Part shown: in pieces, positions 12,121 to 24,639 of the stretch
Layout: each line of letters begins with the position of its first letter
Numbering within the stretch: the first letter of the stretch is position 1
Source of the DNA: Megalobrama amblycephala
Taxonomy: Eukaryota > Chordata > Actinopteri > Cypriniformes > Xenocyprididae
Assembly: GCF_018812025.1 (NCBI RefSeq)
Contig: NC_063045.1
Span: 15,372,919 to 15,436,918 of the forward strand
DNA length: 64,000 nucleotides
Direction of reading: 5' to 3'
The notes under the pieces: generated by a model
Database searches by the model: none
Told to the model about the DNA's origin: nothing
Seen by the model: only the letters and a program-made list of their open reading frames with translations
Made by a program: the position numbers and the translations under genes

Positions 12121-12370
12121 TAGGGATAGTTCATCCAAAAATTAAAGCCTTTTACTCACCCTCATGATGTTCAAAACCTATATGACTTACTTTCTTCTGT
12201 GGAGCACAAAAGAATATGATGAAGAACTGTTTTTGTCTGTACAATGAAAGTCTTCAAAACAACACTGGACTCCATTGACCCCCTTGTATAGATGACAAAA
12301 AAAGAAGAACGTAAGACATACAGGTTTGGAACAGCATGAGAGTGAATAAATGAATATTCTGTCCTTTTAA
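12121..12370. mobile_element. Short MITE with AGGGATAGTTCATCC end
   Basis: The left end reads tagggatagttcatccaaaa and the right end carries a degraded inverted copy (tgaatattctgtccttttaa). The ends are related to the palindromic MITE family, but the internal sequence differs (tatgacttactttcttctgt). Confidence 0.65.
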
Positions 12371-13789
12371 TGGTCCAGAAAGAAGAATGAAGAAAAAACT
12401 TCAAGTTTTGGATTTCCATGCAAAAATTATTTCTTACTAGTAGACATTCGACATAGTGACCCAACAGACAGATTAAAGTTCACATAATGTGTTTTGGCAA
12501 CACAGTTTGAGGAGGCGAACTATGCCCCGTGAGTCAGCCAATCCCACAATGCACCAGAACTGTTTCAAAACAGGCAAGTGTGAGGAGACAAACAAGATCA
12601 CCTGCTTCCAGTAGAAGCATTCATCTTCTAAACAGAAGATTTCAAAAACCTGCATTTCAGTCAGCCCCCACCGCCTCTCTCTTTCTTCCTCGTTCGCTTT
12701 CTCTCAATTCCCCCAACTCCATCCAATGAAAATCAATAACCTATTGATCAGTTCCCTCCATTTCCATTATGCCCCGACGACAAAAGAGCCTGCGATTGTT
12801 GCAGCAAAATTATATGCTTTTCATCCATTTTGCAAATGACTAACTTGCAAAATTCATAGTGTACTTGAATAGGATTGTCTGGTAAAAGTTAAGCACGTCA
12901 AATCACTCCAAGGAATTGAGGACGTGTTGAGGAGCAAAGCTGATGAAGATGATTGTGTAGTGTCTGGCAATTCAAGGATTTTATTAAAAGTGGAAAACAC
13001 AGTATTTCTGCTTTAATGTTGGCACCCCCCTTCCTTACCCATAAAACACATCCAAAGACTCACACACAGACACACACACCATAGACAATGCTACAGGCAA
13101 AATCAATATTTCAAGAAAGAAAGGGAATATTTTTAGCAGTGTTTGATACAAAATGTTTGGATAAATCATGACTGTGGTAAACGAAGGGAATCTGTGGAAA
13201 AAAAAATAAAGGATGCAAAACAAAGAGACAGAAAGCATTAAGCAGATCTCTAGAATATAAACTGGAGATTTCAGCAGGTCAACACTGAGGGTCAGTGAGA
13301 CATTATGGAGGATGCAGCTTTAATATGTACAATATGTATACATGTACAGATGCTAGCCGGGGTCGACGGCCTATTTAATTTGATGTCAATGAAAACGACA
13401 CAAAACAAAATGCTGAAAATCCATATTTCCAAGAAAATACCAGTGGTGGAAAAAGTTAAAATGGGTAATGAAAAACCTTAACATGTTAAACAGACTAGGG
13501 TCATAAAATTATTAGGGAAATTAAAGGGGTCTAAGAGCAAGACTGAGAATTTATTTTTATGAATTTATTAATTTGATGTATAAGACATAAGGATGACACA
13601 GTAAATGTATGCAGTTATGGCTTTTCTACTTTTATGGAAGAAAAGAAAAGAAAAAAGAAACGAAACATTCAGGTAATATCAAATATGGCATTTATACAGG
13701 AAAACCACACCAGGAAAATTCTTTGCTACACATTGTAAGTTATAGTAGGCTACATATTTTCTAATAATTTGCAGATATAGCTTGTGGCA

Positions 13790-14020
13790 AGGATGAGTAT
13801 TTTGGGCGCCAAGTCCATATGGTCCCTTGCCAATGCCAATTTGATTGACTCCGTCCAAGGTTGAGCGCTGTCAATCCATGCTGCAGTCCACCTCCTATTG
13901 GCTGAAGACGTCCGTTTATCCAATGACACCTGCTCTGATTGGCCAAAGAAATGGAGGGGGCGGCATTGATTTATCTGTGGTATTAGGGGATCAATTAATC
14001 CCTATTGTGTGTGCCAGCAC
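13790..14020. promoter_or_regulatory. Candidate regulatory block with CCAAT boxes and a Onecut-type site
   Basis: Within about 100 bases there are three CCAAT or inverted CCAAT motifs (attggctg near 13897, atccaatg near 13919, gattggcc near 13937). ATTGATTTA at 13965-13973 fits the Onecut/HNF6 consensus core ATTGAYTWW. It lies about 7 kb upstream of the onecut3 start, so an autoregulatory or alternative-promoter role is possible but only inferred. Confidence 0.35.
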
Positions 14021-14191
14021 AGATAGAAACCAATGTCTTATTGCTTATGGCTTGTTTCTGCATGGCGAAGATAAGGATCCCCCATCGCATTCCACAGCCA
14101 AATTCGAATCCAGCGCAGAAATTCAACTTCGATCTGATTAAAAAGCTGATTTCGATGTTACAAGAGCAACATGTAGCGTAATCAAAATCAG

Positions 14192-14192
14192 C

Positions 14193-14240
<48 letters not shown>

Positions 14241-14276
14241 AAACGAGCGAACGAACGAATGAACGAACGAACGAAC
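14192..14276. repeat. (GAAA)n followed by (GAAC)n tetranucleotide repeat
   Basis: About 13 GAAA units run into GAAC/GAAT units. The 197-codon minus-strand frame across this region is open largely because of the repeat. Confidence 0.9.
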
Positions 14277-14439
14277 AGCGGGTTGGGGGGGGGGGTGCTG
14301 ATTCCTACTTTTCAGTTTAAATAAAGATTGGCGCTGGATAAGGGCCATTAATGGAGGAATCAGACAGGCCTTGCTATGTAGGACAAGAGCTGACTGCAGG
14401 GAGGTGAGTGGAAGGATCAATACACAGTCGATACACTCA

Positions 14440-14700
14440 ACACTGCTCTGTGCAGACACACACTGCGGGGTGAGCGCGCGTGCGTATGTGTGGCTTGCAG
14501 TGGGGGGTGGAGGGCATCTGTTCGGATCTGTCGAATTGTGAATTGCACAATTTTTAAAAAAAAAATCTCTCAGTTGGGACGTATTCAAGGCAGGTGGACG
14601 GACGGTTTTGGGGTCACTCAGAAAATGGCGGCGGTAGGTTTTAGCGGCGGCAGGTGCGCGTAATGGAGACAGATATAGGCTACTACAGAACGACGTTTTT
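14440..14700. promoter_or_regulatory. CpG-richer patch with YY1-like motif, possible distal promoter
   Basis: A local CpG cluster (gcgcgcgtgcg near 14475; ggcggcggtagg and agcggcggcaggtgcgcg near 14627-14660) stands out from AT-rich flanks. AAAATGGCGGC at 14622-14632 resembles the YY1 site often found just downstream of start sites. It could be an upstream alternative onecut3 promoter or a lncRNA promoter. No transcript evidence is available here. Confidence 0.3.
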
Positions 14701-16726
14701 TAAAGGAGCTTAAAGATTGCAGTATATGATTTTGGCCGCAATAGCGTTCTCCCTCTCTCTTTCTCCGGGTCACTCTCTCCTTTTTCCCTCACTCTCACCG
14801 GAATTGATCGAGTATGCCTTTTCAATCCATCTCTCCTTCGCCTGTCGCCTAGCAACCGGTGCTTTCTCGGCTGTGGAGGCTGGGAACGTTTTTCCCCCTC
14901 TATTTCTCTCTCACTCCAAAGCCTTGTATTGAAAGCTGAAGGTGCGCACATACACACACGTACACAGATATTGATGACTCTAAATTCACTGCTCTACCAG
15001 GAGTTATTACATACTATAAATGAAAACAATTTGCAACATATACAGTAGCCTATGTTGACTTTGCATAAATGCTGAACATGACTATTTTAAGACCACAAAA
15101 CTATCTAGTGTACATGTTCTTGTTCACAAATATAAAATTTGTTTTTGGCTTTTTTAAACTAAGAGTTCCAAAGTTAACCTACCTAAATTTCTAATACAGA
15201 CAGGTGTGTTGAACATTGCAAAATAGCCTAAATTTCAAAAACACATTCAACTATGGTAATAGTTACAATAACAATAAATAAAACATCACCAATCTCAGTT
15301 ATCAGTGTAGTTTCAAAAAATTGAACCAGGCCTAATATTAGTCTATTAGTGATCAATCATTTCATCATTATTATATCGTTATTGTATTACTGCAATTATA
15401 CTAAAATACTAAGGGGAAAAGCAGTGAGCTGAGGTGTCTGACACAATCATGTGGTTTTAACTTTAAATAAAATTAGGTAAATTTCATATGAAGAAGAGAT
15501 TTTCCTTTCATGGCTTTAGAATAGCCTATGCAAAAATGATAACACACCTTAGATATAAGTCAACAAACCTTACTGAAAAAGAAAAAGAATATAGGTAGGA
15601 TAATTTAAGAAATGACTGGAAATAAATTGTCGGACTAAATATTAATATGCAGCAGAATACACTGCGTGCCAGAGAGACATGTTGCATGATAAGCTAAGAC
15701 CACCTTTTGTTGCCCGCGTTTTACATAGGCTACTTCCAGACTTTAGGAAAGTAAACCTCATTTTCTTTCGAAAAAAAATAAAAGTCGGATAAAAAAGGAA
15801 AGTAGCCTATATGACATCTGTGAAACAGGCCACGATAATCGATATAATCGATCATATTTAAATGATGATGCTGGCTATCCGACTGAGAAGGCAAAGACCT
15901 TTCTGGGTGTTTTAAAATGTGTATTCACTGTGCAGCTGTACATAAAGAAAAAAAGGATAGCCTAGATGTCAGAATAATATTGCTACATATAGTGGGAAAA
16001 GAACACGCGATATAAATAAAAAAATAACAATAAAGAATATTTTAGATCAGTATGGAAAATATCAAATAAGCGCAAATGACCTAATTTTTTTAGACTTTTA
16101 CACTACAAAAACTACATTAAAAGTCTAATAATGTATTCATCGTTACCTTATGATGAGCATTCGGCCTAAAACAGTATTTTTGACGCAGAATTTATTCATG
16201 AAACTAATATCGACGGTGATAATGTGAATAGACTATAGGCTAATGGGTCTAAAAAACTCAAAACTATTTCATATATAATATTACTTGAAGTATTACAAAA
16301 AAGGCTACAATTTAAGAACGCACGTTTCTAACAATGCTGATTAAAATATTTTCTAAAACTAAAGTTTTAAATGGCTTCCGCTTTTGGCTAAGATGGAGCA
16401 TTTTCTGATGAAAAGGTTTATACGGGTCCCTGAGATTTCTGCCATACCAATCGATCAGAATGCGGATATATCGATTAGCGACCAGAGTCATAGATCACAT
16501 GCTCTCTTTCGCAGAGCACTGTCAAATACACAGGTCTCTAAATACACAGGACACACTGAAAATCCGGTTCCACCTGCAGAGCAAGGCTCAATCTGAGGAA
16601 AATGTGAATATTTTAATCATAGCAACAAACATTTGGAGCAACCGAGGTTTATATATAAAAAAGAGGCTTATACAGACTGTTGTTATAGGAGAATGTATTT
16701 AACATTCATTTAGAAAAAATAATCAT

Positions 16727-16913
16727 GTTACACTTTATTTTAAGGTGTCAGATTTACAGTGCAAATATACATTTAAGTACTGAGTAATAATAATTAACTA
16801 CTTATACTTGTAGGTGGATTAGGCTGTGGTTAAAGTTAGTTGGATGTGATTATGCACAATTTATAATTCTAAGTATAACGTGTAACAAGGACACTGTAAA
16901 ATAAAGTGTTACC
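16727..16913. mobile_element. Short MITE with GTTACACTTTATTTTA termini
   Basis: The left end gttacactttattttaa is matched by the inverted right end aaaataaagtgttacc. It is about 187 bases and non-coding, and related by its ends to the element at 10510-10765. Confidence 0.75.
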
Positions 16914-19069
16914 AATAATCATTTAAAGAAATTCAAAAACCTCTTTGCTTTTTAGAACCTATTTTATTTGAAACAAATATATATTCGATAGCTGTGTTCA
17001 ATTTGTGAATATATCGTGTGTCGAGTGTTCTAATATCTCATACGAAATAATATAGCTTACACGCGTTTCCATCATCTCTGAAGCACAGAAATGATTATTA
17101 TAGTTTTAAGAATACAAAAAACTTTCTTAATTACTACATGAAAATATGACTTTCCAAATAGCTTGTTTTCAGTTTAAGTTAAAACAAGATTGAAACAAAA
17201 TATTTTGGCAAAGTGGCAATGCAATATTTATACTTTTGTGCTCCACGTTTTAGCATAAAGGTGATGCGTAATAGCAAAACATGGGTGATATATTTTAAGT
17301 TGTTACAGAGCCAGATCTTGAAGACTTTATTGTCTGAAGAGAAAATAAATTTCAAAGTCTCGCCTAACTACTGCAATGGTCAGTTCAACAGGACTGCTTG
17401 ACTTCTGCCAATAAACCGATTCAAGTAAATTTACTTTAGGGTGTGATCGATCAGCCAAGTGATACTACTAATGCAGTCAAGCATATTTGAGTCTATCTTT
17501 GTCACGCTATGTGATAGAAACTAATCAAACCCACAGAAAGAATATCTGGTCCTTTAAAGCACACTATACAGCACTCATTTTATCAGCTTCGCATAACAAC
17601 AGGTATGAAACTAAATATATTAAATTATGAAATGTATAATAATAAATGAGAAAGAAACACACTTTAAATAAGTTTGAATTTTTCTTATTCAGGAAAAAAG
17701 TTTGAAGTTAAGTGAAATAACATGTTTTACTTTACTGTTAATTTTGCTCTTTGAATATTTCAGATAACTGGTTTAAAGACAAATATTGACCTAATTGCAC
17801 ATTTTAAATAAAATCACAGTTATATGTCATTATGACCGGGAAAAACTTATTTTCAAGAGATTTGTGACAAAATCTGAAATTTAATGTGTAGGCAAAATGA
17901 CTATTGTATGATATTAAATATACAGTCAAACAATGCAACCGGTGGACACACTTATTAAGCAATTGTGTTTGTAGACTTAAACCCTTAGAAATGCAAAATA
18001 AAATATTGAGTCTCTGTAGCTTTCCTAGTCTCTATTTGGATATCGACAGCTTTAATATTTCATACTATGTGAGCCACAGGGTACGTCTAGCTCATTTGAA
18101 TATTCGAGCGAAAATTAAATCAGGGTCTGCTCTCTAATAATTTATGCAGCAAGTACAATGTTACTCTATAAGCTCCTAGACATTATTCAGAGAACCAAAA
18201 CACTGTTATTAGAGAATAGTACAAAACTTTACCCCCTAAAGAATTAAAATTCATCTGGGTAGATTAAATATGCAATATAAGCAACCTCTCAACCCACACA
18301 GGCCCACACAAATAATTACAATTAGAAAAACAAATCACAAAATATATGATTTTAAAACAAAGGCAAATGTGTTTCTCAGTGCAGCATTTGGTCAAAGCAT
18401 TTTTACAGTTTAAACAGGTCACTTCCTGAAATCTCTCCAAAATACTTTAAAAATTCACATTCACAATTAATCCGAAAACATTTGAGTCAAATTATTACTC
18501 AAATTATGTACACTGTCACTCACCATGTGTATGGCACGTCTCTTATACTGTATCATTTACTCTGATAAACCATTGACATTCTCTGCAAAAGTTTTTTTTC
18601 TTTTTGTCACCCTTTATTATATCTTGTGTTTACCTTAAGCAAATATAATAATTTGTAAAAATCGACATGCAGGCAAAGACCCTGTATATTCTGCAATATA
18701 CGGTTCCAATATCATAAATGTAACGATATGGAATATGAAAACTGACTGTACGATCTTCTCACCAGCAAACGCATCAGCTGTTACTGTGCATCTCTACATT
18801 AAACCGCATTCAATTATCCTGTCATAGCAGAGCATGATTTTGTAAATAGCAAGGAACAAATCAATGCAATAATCAATTGTGGTTGTGTCCAGATATATGA
18901 GCCAGAAATATCTGAACCCTTTTTGTCGTGTATAGCATACGTCCGCCTCATAACATTATCGTATCACTTAACCCCTTAGTTCATTTATATTTGCAATTAA
19001 TATACCCTACAATAATACAATAAACATTAAGGCTTAAGTTGCATAAGGTTAAATACCAAACTTAACCTA

Positions 19070-19071
<2 letters not shown>

Positions 19072-19111
<40 letters not shown>
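19072..19111. repeat. (TA)n microsatellite
   Basis: TA run of about 40 bases. Confidence 0.95.
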
Positions 19112-19112
<1 letters not shown>

Positions 19113-20492
19113 CAAACTTTGAGAGTATGACAACAGAAATAGTGAAAGGACCGTGAATAAAATTCTGCAAAGATGCAGTAAAGATTTGTGAGCGGCCTAA
19201 TTTATTTTGCAACACTGCTTGCAAGGATCAATAAAGAAACAGTGATCCCAAGGATCAAGGATGTTTTTTCTAATGTCATAGTCCTATTCATCATTATAAT
19301 ACAATTTTAATTATATTATATATTTTATTCCTATATGAATATTTGCAGAGAAGTTAAATGGTGAAGTTAAGTTTTAAACTAAAGGTATTTTCTTGTTGTG
19401 TTGTTGCTTTGGGCCTATGTGTACGCAAACCATTTTTTTTTTTTTTTTTTGGCGCATCCAGAGATTAAGATCCAAGGAAATTCGACCAAGAAATGGTCTT
19501 TTTTGGTATGGTATATAAATATCTTCCGTTTTATTTATTGACTGCAAATAAATAAGTGGGCCGATGATAGTCAATTATAATGGCAATTCACTCTTTGTGA
19601 GCCTATTCTTAAAGAAAACAAATATATTACATTTATTACCCATCCCATTCTGAATGATCAATTTATTGATCAGCGACTGAGGCATTAATAATAGGCGTGA
19701 ACCGGAAGTGATCATCTGGAATAAAAACAGTAAGCATTGTATTTATTCCTTAAAATTAATTTTAGCAGTGTGAGTTATCTGTTGTTATGCTCAAGTCTAG
19801 TGAATTACAAATGGTAGGCCTGTATGTAAATGGATTGAATGTGATACGTTTGCATGTTATCCATGCACAAGCAACACTTAAATACAAAACAAAGCAATAT
19901 AGGCTACCTTCAACCTTGTCAAATGAAAGTGTTTATTATTTAGGCCTAAAAAACTGTGAATATAAAGTGAATATGAACGTCATTTTCCTTTCTTTGATTT
20001 GTTGCCTCACCTTCTTTCTCTGTGTTAATGTTTATATTTTTTCTGCTGTTCAAAGCGTTAATTACATCACAGCAGTTTCTGCCACAACAAAACTGCAATA
20101 GCCCATTTGGTTGATAATGACATTTCTTTAAACTTTCAAGCGTTTAACACAAATATGATATGATTAATCATGTGATCTCATGTCGTTCAAAAGGAATTTG
20201 ACTATCTTATCTACTTGGGTTTGGGAAATCCATTAATATTTAACCATTAAGATGTCGCACACTGGCGCCAAGTTAAGCAAGTTTATCAGGAGAAACCGAT
20301 GAATCATGTCCATAAAGGAATCCCCAATAATTCACAACAACACTGGTGTCGAAGTGTGCAGATGTGACCCAACATAAGCTTAAAAAACGCTATTTCGGTC
20401 TTTTATTTCAAGACAGCAGACAGATGAATTGTGAGAGTAAGTGAATCACCTATACTATAGGTGTCTCTCGATTGTACAACACAAAGTATTGG

Positions 20493-20500
20493 TGACGTCA
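20493..20500. promoter_or_regulatory. Consensus CRE palindrome
   Basis: TGACGTCA, the full cAMP-response-element palindrome bound by CREB/ATF factors, lies about 300 bases upstream of the TATA-like element of onecut3. Function is inferred from motif identity and position. Confidence 0.4.
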
Positions 20501-20759
20501 GTCCTAGTCTTAAACTGTGTGAGTGTACACCCTTTAAAAGGCATTTGCGTCTTGATTGAAGATATTTTTATTCTCTAGTTCTTTAGAAAACACGTATATT
20601 GCCTACTGGTGTTTTAAACCAATCAGAAACCAATAGGCTGAAGAACCTGAAAAATGAAACCAACAAAATTATCTCAAGATCCCTAAATAACAAAAATTAG
20701 TTTTGGATAGGAAAAATTGCTTTTTGCTGAATCTAAGAATCACCGAAGAACCTTTATTT

Positions 20760-21056
20760 TGTGGGGTGCGCGCGGCCGTGCACACATCTTAATATATTGC
20801 GCGGTCACGAGACAGACACTCTCACTCGGTCAGCTTCGACTGTCAGTAGTAAGACGCGCGCCACGGCGATAGATACAAGCGTTTAGACACCAGGCGTACG
20901 TACATGTGCGTGGTGAAATGCTGGATTGACTAACACTGAAGATCTCGGGGATCAATGGCGCGCGGCTTTGAGATCGTTTAAAATTTATTGGAAAGGAGAG
21001 TGTGAGAAAAAAAAAAAGGAAAGAGAGAGAGAGGGGCAAAACAGTGTCTTTCAACA
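20760..21056 (+). promoter_or_regulatory. onecut3 core promoter and 5' UTR
   Basis: CpG-dense sequence (gcgcgcggccgtgc at about 20768, gacgcgcgccacggcg at about 20852) directly precedes the coding exon. A TATA-like aatatatt at 20791-20798 would place the start near 20820-20830. The leader ends in ttcaacaATGG at 21057. A purine tract (gaaaaaaaaaaagg to gagagagag) lies in the 5' UTR at about 21004-21032. The start site is inferred, not observed. Confidence 0.5.
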
Positions 21057-22110
21057 ATGGAACTTACAATGGAAAACATTGGGAATCTGCACGGCGTGTC
21101 ACACTCCCATCAAACGGGGGACTTGATGAACTCTCCTCACGCACGGCAGTCGACGACACATAGGAACTTGGTGTCATCGCACGGGAGGTCAGCGATGGTG
21201 TCCAGCATGGCCTCAATACTGGACGGGGCCGGGGAGTATCGCACGGACCATTCGCTGTCCGGTCCTCTCCATCCAGCGATGACCATGTCGTGCGATTCGA
21301 GCATGAGTCTGAGCAGCACTTACACCACCCTGACGCCGCTGCAGCACCATTTGCCTCCCATATCTAACGTCTCAGAGAAATTTCACCATCACCCGCACCC
21401 TCACGCTCATCACCATCCCGCGCACCAGCGTCTCGCCGCCGGGAATGTCAGCGGCAGCTTCACGCTGATGCGGGATGACCGGGGCCTCGCGTCCATGAGC
21501 AATCTATACGGGCACTACTCCAAAGACTTGTCCGGGATGGGACAACCTTTATCGCCTCTTTCCAATGGCCTTGGGTCTTTGCACAACTCTCAACAGACTC
21601 TGAGCGCGTACGGTCCGAGTGCTCACCTGGGGAACGACAAGATGATTTCCACGGGAAGCTTCGAGTCCCACGCTGCGATGCTCGGCCGGGGCGAGGAGCA
21701 CCTGGCGCGGGGTTTAGGCGGGCATGGGGCGGGCATAATGTCTTCTCTCAACGGCATCAACCACCACCACCACCACAGTCACTCGCACTCTCAGGCGAAC
21801 GTGTCGGTGCTCTCGGAGCGGGATAGGCAGGCAGCAGGAGGTGGCGGACAGGGCGGTGGGTCAGGGCAGGTGGAGGAGATCAACACCAAGGAGGTGGCTC
21901 AGCGGATAACGGCGGAGTTAAAGAGGTACAGCATTCCACAGGCCATCTTTGCCCAGAGGATCTTGTGTCGCTCTCAAGGAACTCTCTCGGACCTCCTGCG
22001 GAATCCCAAACCCTGGAGTAAACTCAAGTCAGGTCGGGAGACGTTCAGACGGATGTGGAAGTGGCTGCAGGAACCCGAGTTCCAGCGCATGTCAGCCCTT
22101 AGGCTTGCAG
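21057..22110 (+). CDS. onecut3: Onecut3 transcription factor, coding exon 1 (N-terminal region and CUT domain)
   Basis: This exon encodes residues 1-351 plus one base of the next codon. Onecut proteins are nuclear factors that bind ATTGAT-type sites through one CUT domain and a divergent homeodomain; the family acts in liver, pancreas, retina and neuron differentiation. Visible features are a conserved N-terminus (MELTMENIGNLHGVSH), the family block GNVSGSFTLMRDDRGLASM (residues about 131-149), His-rich tracts at about 113-126 and 235-244, and a Gly-rich linker at about 258-268. The CUT domain spans about 271-351 (EEINTKEVAQRITAELKRYS to FQRMSALRLA). The MELTMEN start, the QRILCRSQ variant in the CUT domain, and the C-terminus of exon 2 resemble ONECUT3 more than ONECUT1 or ONECUT2. 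The donor GCAG|gtgagtg at 22110/22111 leaves phase 1. The zebrafish-type 3a/3b paralogue cannot be decided. Confidence 0.93.
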
Positions 22111-23059
22111 GTGAGTGAAGGTCACTGAAGTCTCCTCGTGCAAAAAAAAAAAAAAAAGGAAATCAAAACAGTCACACAAAATCTATATATATTTGTTTAC
22201 CTTTATCTCCTTGCATTATCTTCATTTATGTAATCAATACTTTGTGCATGGACCTAATATTCTTTGTTCCTAATATTTGTGCTTGGTTTCTCACGGTTCA
22301 TCTAAAGGCATCTGAAAGATAATAAAAATACAGACGATATGAATTAAACATTCAACATAGACAAATAAGCATCCTTAAATGAACTAGAAGAAAATATTTC
22401 AGAGGCATCTAAATATTTGCTATAACCTGAAAAGTAAAAATGAAAAACTGCTACTTATTTTTTATTATTATTACTGTTTCACTGTTTTGCACCAACCTGT
22501 CATCAAAAGTTTCTCAGCTAAATTTCTTTTCATAAATGTCCTCTTTTCATTTTTACTTCAAATTAAAACAATGTAGTCAACTGTGTAATCTTGACCTTAA
22601 AATGTGCCCACAGAAAATGTATACAACTGAATAAAAAACTGTGTGTGTAATGAACATTAGCCTACCTTTGATAATGGTTGGAATAGAGGCCGCTGACCAG
22701 TCAAAACCCATCGCCTCACGTCGTATTTCAGTTGTGGGTTCAATTAACCAGGATATAGTGGCATATTTTAGTTCCAGTCAATGCCCCGTTGAAAAGCACT
22801 TAATGGAATGTAAATTGTTCCTTTGCGCATTTAAAGTTGTTCTGGTAAATAAAGATTTAAACGCTATTCAATTGTCCTCTTAAGTGCCGTTGCTGTTAAA
22901 GCTAATTGGGCATCTTGATTTTTTTTTCTTCCACACCCTATTAAAAGGGAGTTACCCTAAACGGAAGACGAACTCTCCACTGCTACAGGTAGTAACTTAG
23001 AGGTATGGTAACTCAATGCCTTTCGGGTAAACTTAGTTTTTGACTTCAGTTCCACAGGC

Positions 23060-23148
23060 CTTACACTTTACAATGCATCCATATTACAAACAATTCATGA
23101 CACTATGATTAATTACATGAACACTGTAAAGTGTGACCCTTAAAATAG
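23060..23148. mobile_element. MITE remnant with inverted acactttaca ends
   Basis: The left ttacactttacaatg and right actgtaaagtgtgacc are inverted copies about 85 bases apart. It is probably an internally deleted relative of the GGTAACACTTTA elements. Confidence 0.5.
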
Positions 23149-23149
23149 A

Positions 23150-23201
<52 letters not shown>

Positions 23202-23203
23202 AT
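23150..23203. repeat. (TATC)n microsatellite
   Basis: About 13 consecutive tetranucleotide units. Confidence 0.95.
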
Positions 23204-24320
23204 ATGTTTATAATATTTTAAATATTATAAGTATAAATTATTTATTTAAAAGATTCTTCTACAAACATTTGTTTTTAGTTAAATTACTGTTGTCTTGCTT
23301 AAATCCCAGTATTCCTGGAATAAAATAATACCTTTTATAAAATAAAAGCCCTTGCATGTTCCGAATCTATAGTAAATGTATCAATGAGGAATTACTATGC
23401 TATGCAAATAACAAAAGCAAGTGCAATTTAAATGAGCCATTATGCACAGCGCGCTTGTAGAAGTTGGGGGGTTGTGTTTCAGAGTCTGGGAATACTCGTT
23501 CACTACATCAATCAATAAATTCAAATTACTATTCCAAATTCATCACAGTCACAAAAATCAATGCCGTGGCACTGCTTGGCTAATGTGAAAATGCCCGTGT
23601 CTGTGAAATCATTTGGTATTGTTCTTCTGGAGAGCTGAAGAGGGTTTTTTTGACAGTAGACATAGTTCGTGCAAGTAAAAAAAACCAACGAGAATTGTTT
23701 TAAATATTTAATAAAAACGACAAATAAAAGCAGCATAGCCAATATAAGGCATATCAGATGGGTCGCTCGTATAATTCTGACAGAAAACGTGCAAACCTCA
23801 AATAATACGCAGTGCGCAATGTTTAAAGATTTCATTAACGATGAAAAACAATTCGTCTCAGCATCTGTGCTGTTTTCCACACTCCATCTCAATGTATTTG
23901 GCCCAATCAATACAGCGATCAATAAAGATAGCCAGTACATCTATCAATTATACCGGCTCAGCACTCTCTCCCATTGGACTCTGAATTTACCTAGCCTACT
24001 GTTTCGTTAGGAGGAATGATGTAGATTTTTCTGTGTATCGTATTCAGTCTCTCTTAGTCATATATGAGTGCAAGAATTAAAGTATAAAACAATATTAAAG
24101 TAAATCTGTAATTATAAGCAAATACATCACGACGGGAAGTTTTTTTCCTTAAAAAATTTAAACCAAATGTAATTTTAGGCCTATCCAATAAATTTCTTCA
24201 ATAGCAAACATGAGAATTATACCCACCACATTGCCCATCTGACAATCAGTTAAACTAAATAGATAAGTTCTCTCGTATGAGCGCAATCAATCAATTTAGG
24301 ATTGGTAATCCTACTACAAG

Positions 24321-24321
<1 letters not shown>

Positions 24322-24380
<59 letters not shown>

Positions 24381-24384
24381 ACAC
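24322..24384. repeat. (CA)n microsatellite
   Basis: CA dinucleotide run of about 60 bases with one interruption near 24376. Confidence 0.95.
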
Positions 24385-24639
24385 TTTTTAAGTGGAGTGT
24401 TTGCTTTTCACTCAACATCATCATCTTCCTCCTCATCAAAATGACTTCCAGTCTCGCCTCCAGTTCCCAGCCCACGAGGATGGACGCAATTGATTTAGGA
24501 TTAGCGAATCGAGGCATTTTCAGGGGAGACGGATTTTGACAGGCCAAGAAAATGATCGATGCTGACCTTAATAATTGATAGAGCCAGAAGTGAAAAATGA
24601 AGATGCGGTCACCTGTTTTGTAAACACATGGAAGCCGTT

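Larger units (their letters stand above)
9532..13760. other. Gene-free interval, far upstream of onecut3
   Basis: It contains two MITEs (10510-10765 and 12121-12370, listed separately). A balanced-composition patch at about 11250-12000 could be conserved non-coding DNA; it carries two tatgcattaac-type motifs near 11775 and 11872. I saw no supportable exons. Confidence 0.45.
14960..20480. other. AT-rich upstream flank of onecut3
   Basis: No splice-flanked coding segment was seen. It contains a MITE (16727-16913) and a (TA)n tract (19072-19111). Most of the rest is AT-rich single-copy-looking DNA; part may be regulatory, but I cannot single out a block. Confidence 0.45.

Noticed and set aside
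13995..14588. 197-codon open frame on the minus strand
   Set aside because: It is open mainly because of the (GAAA)n repeat, has no domain or splice context, and crosses candidate regulatory DNA.
23521..24010. Overlapping long open frames on both strands in onecut3 intron 1 (139 and 113 codons)
   Set aside because: Neither has recognisable domains or flanking splice sites. Being open on both strands fits low stop density by chance or a conserved non-coding block.
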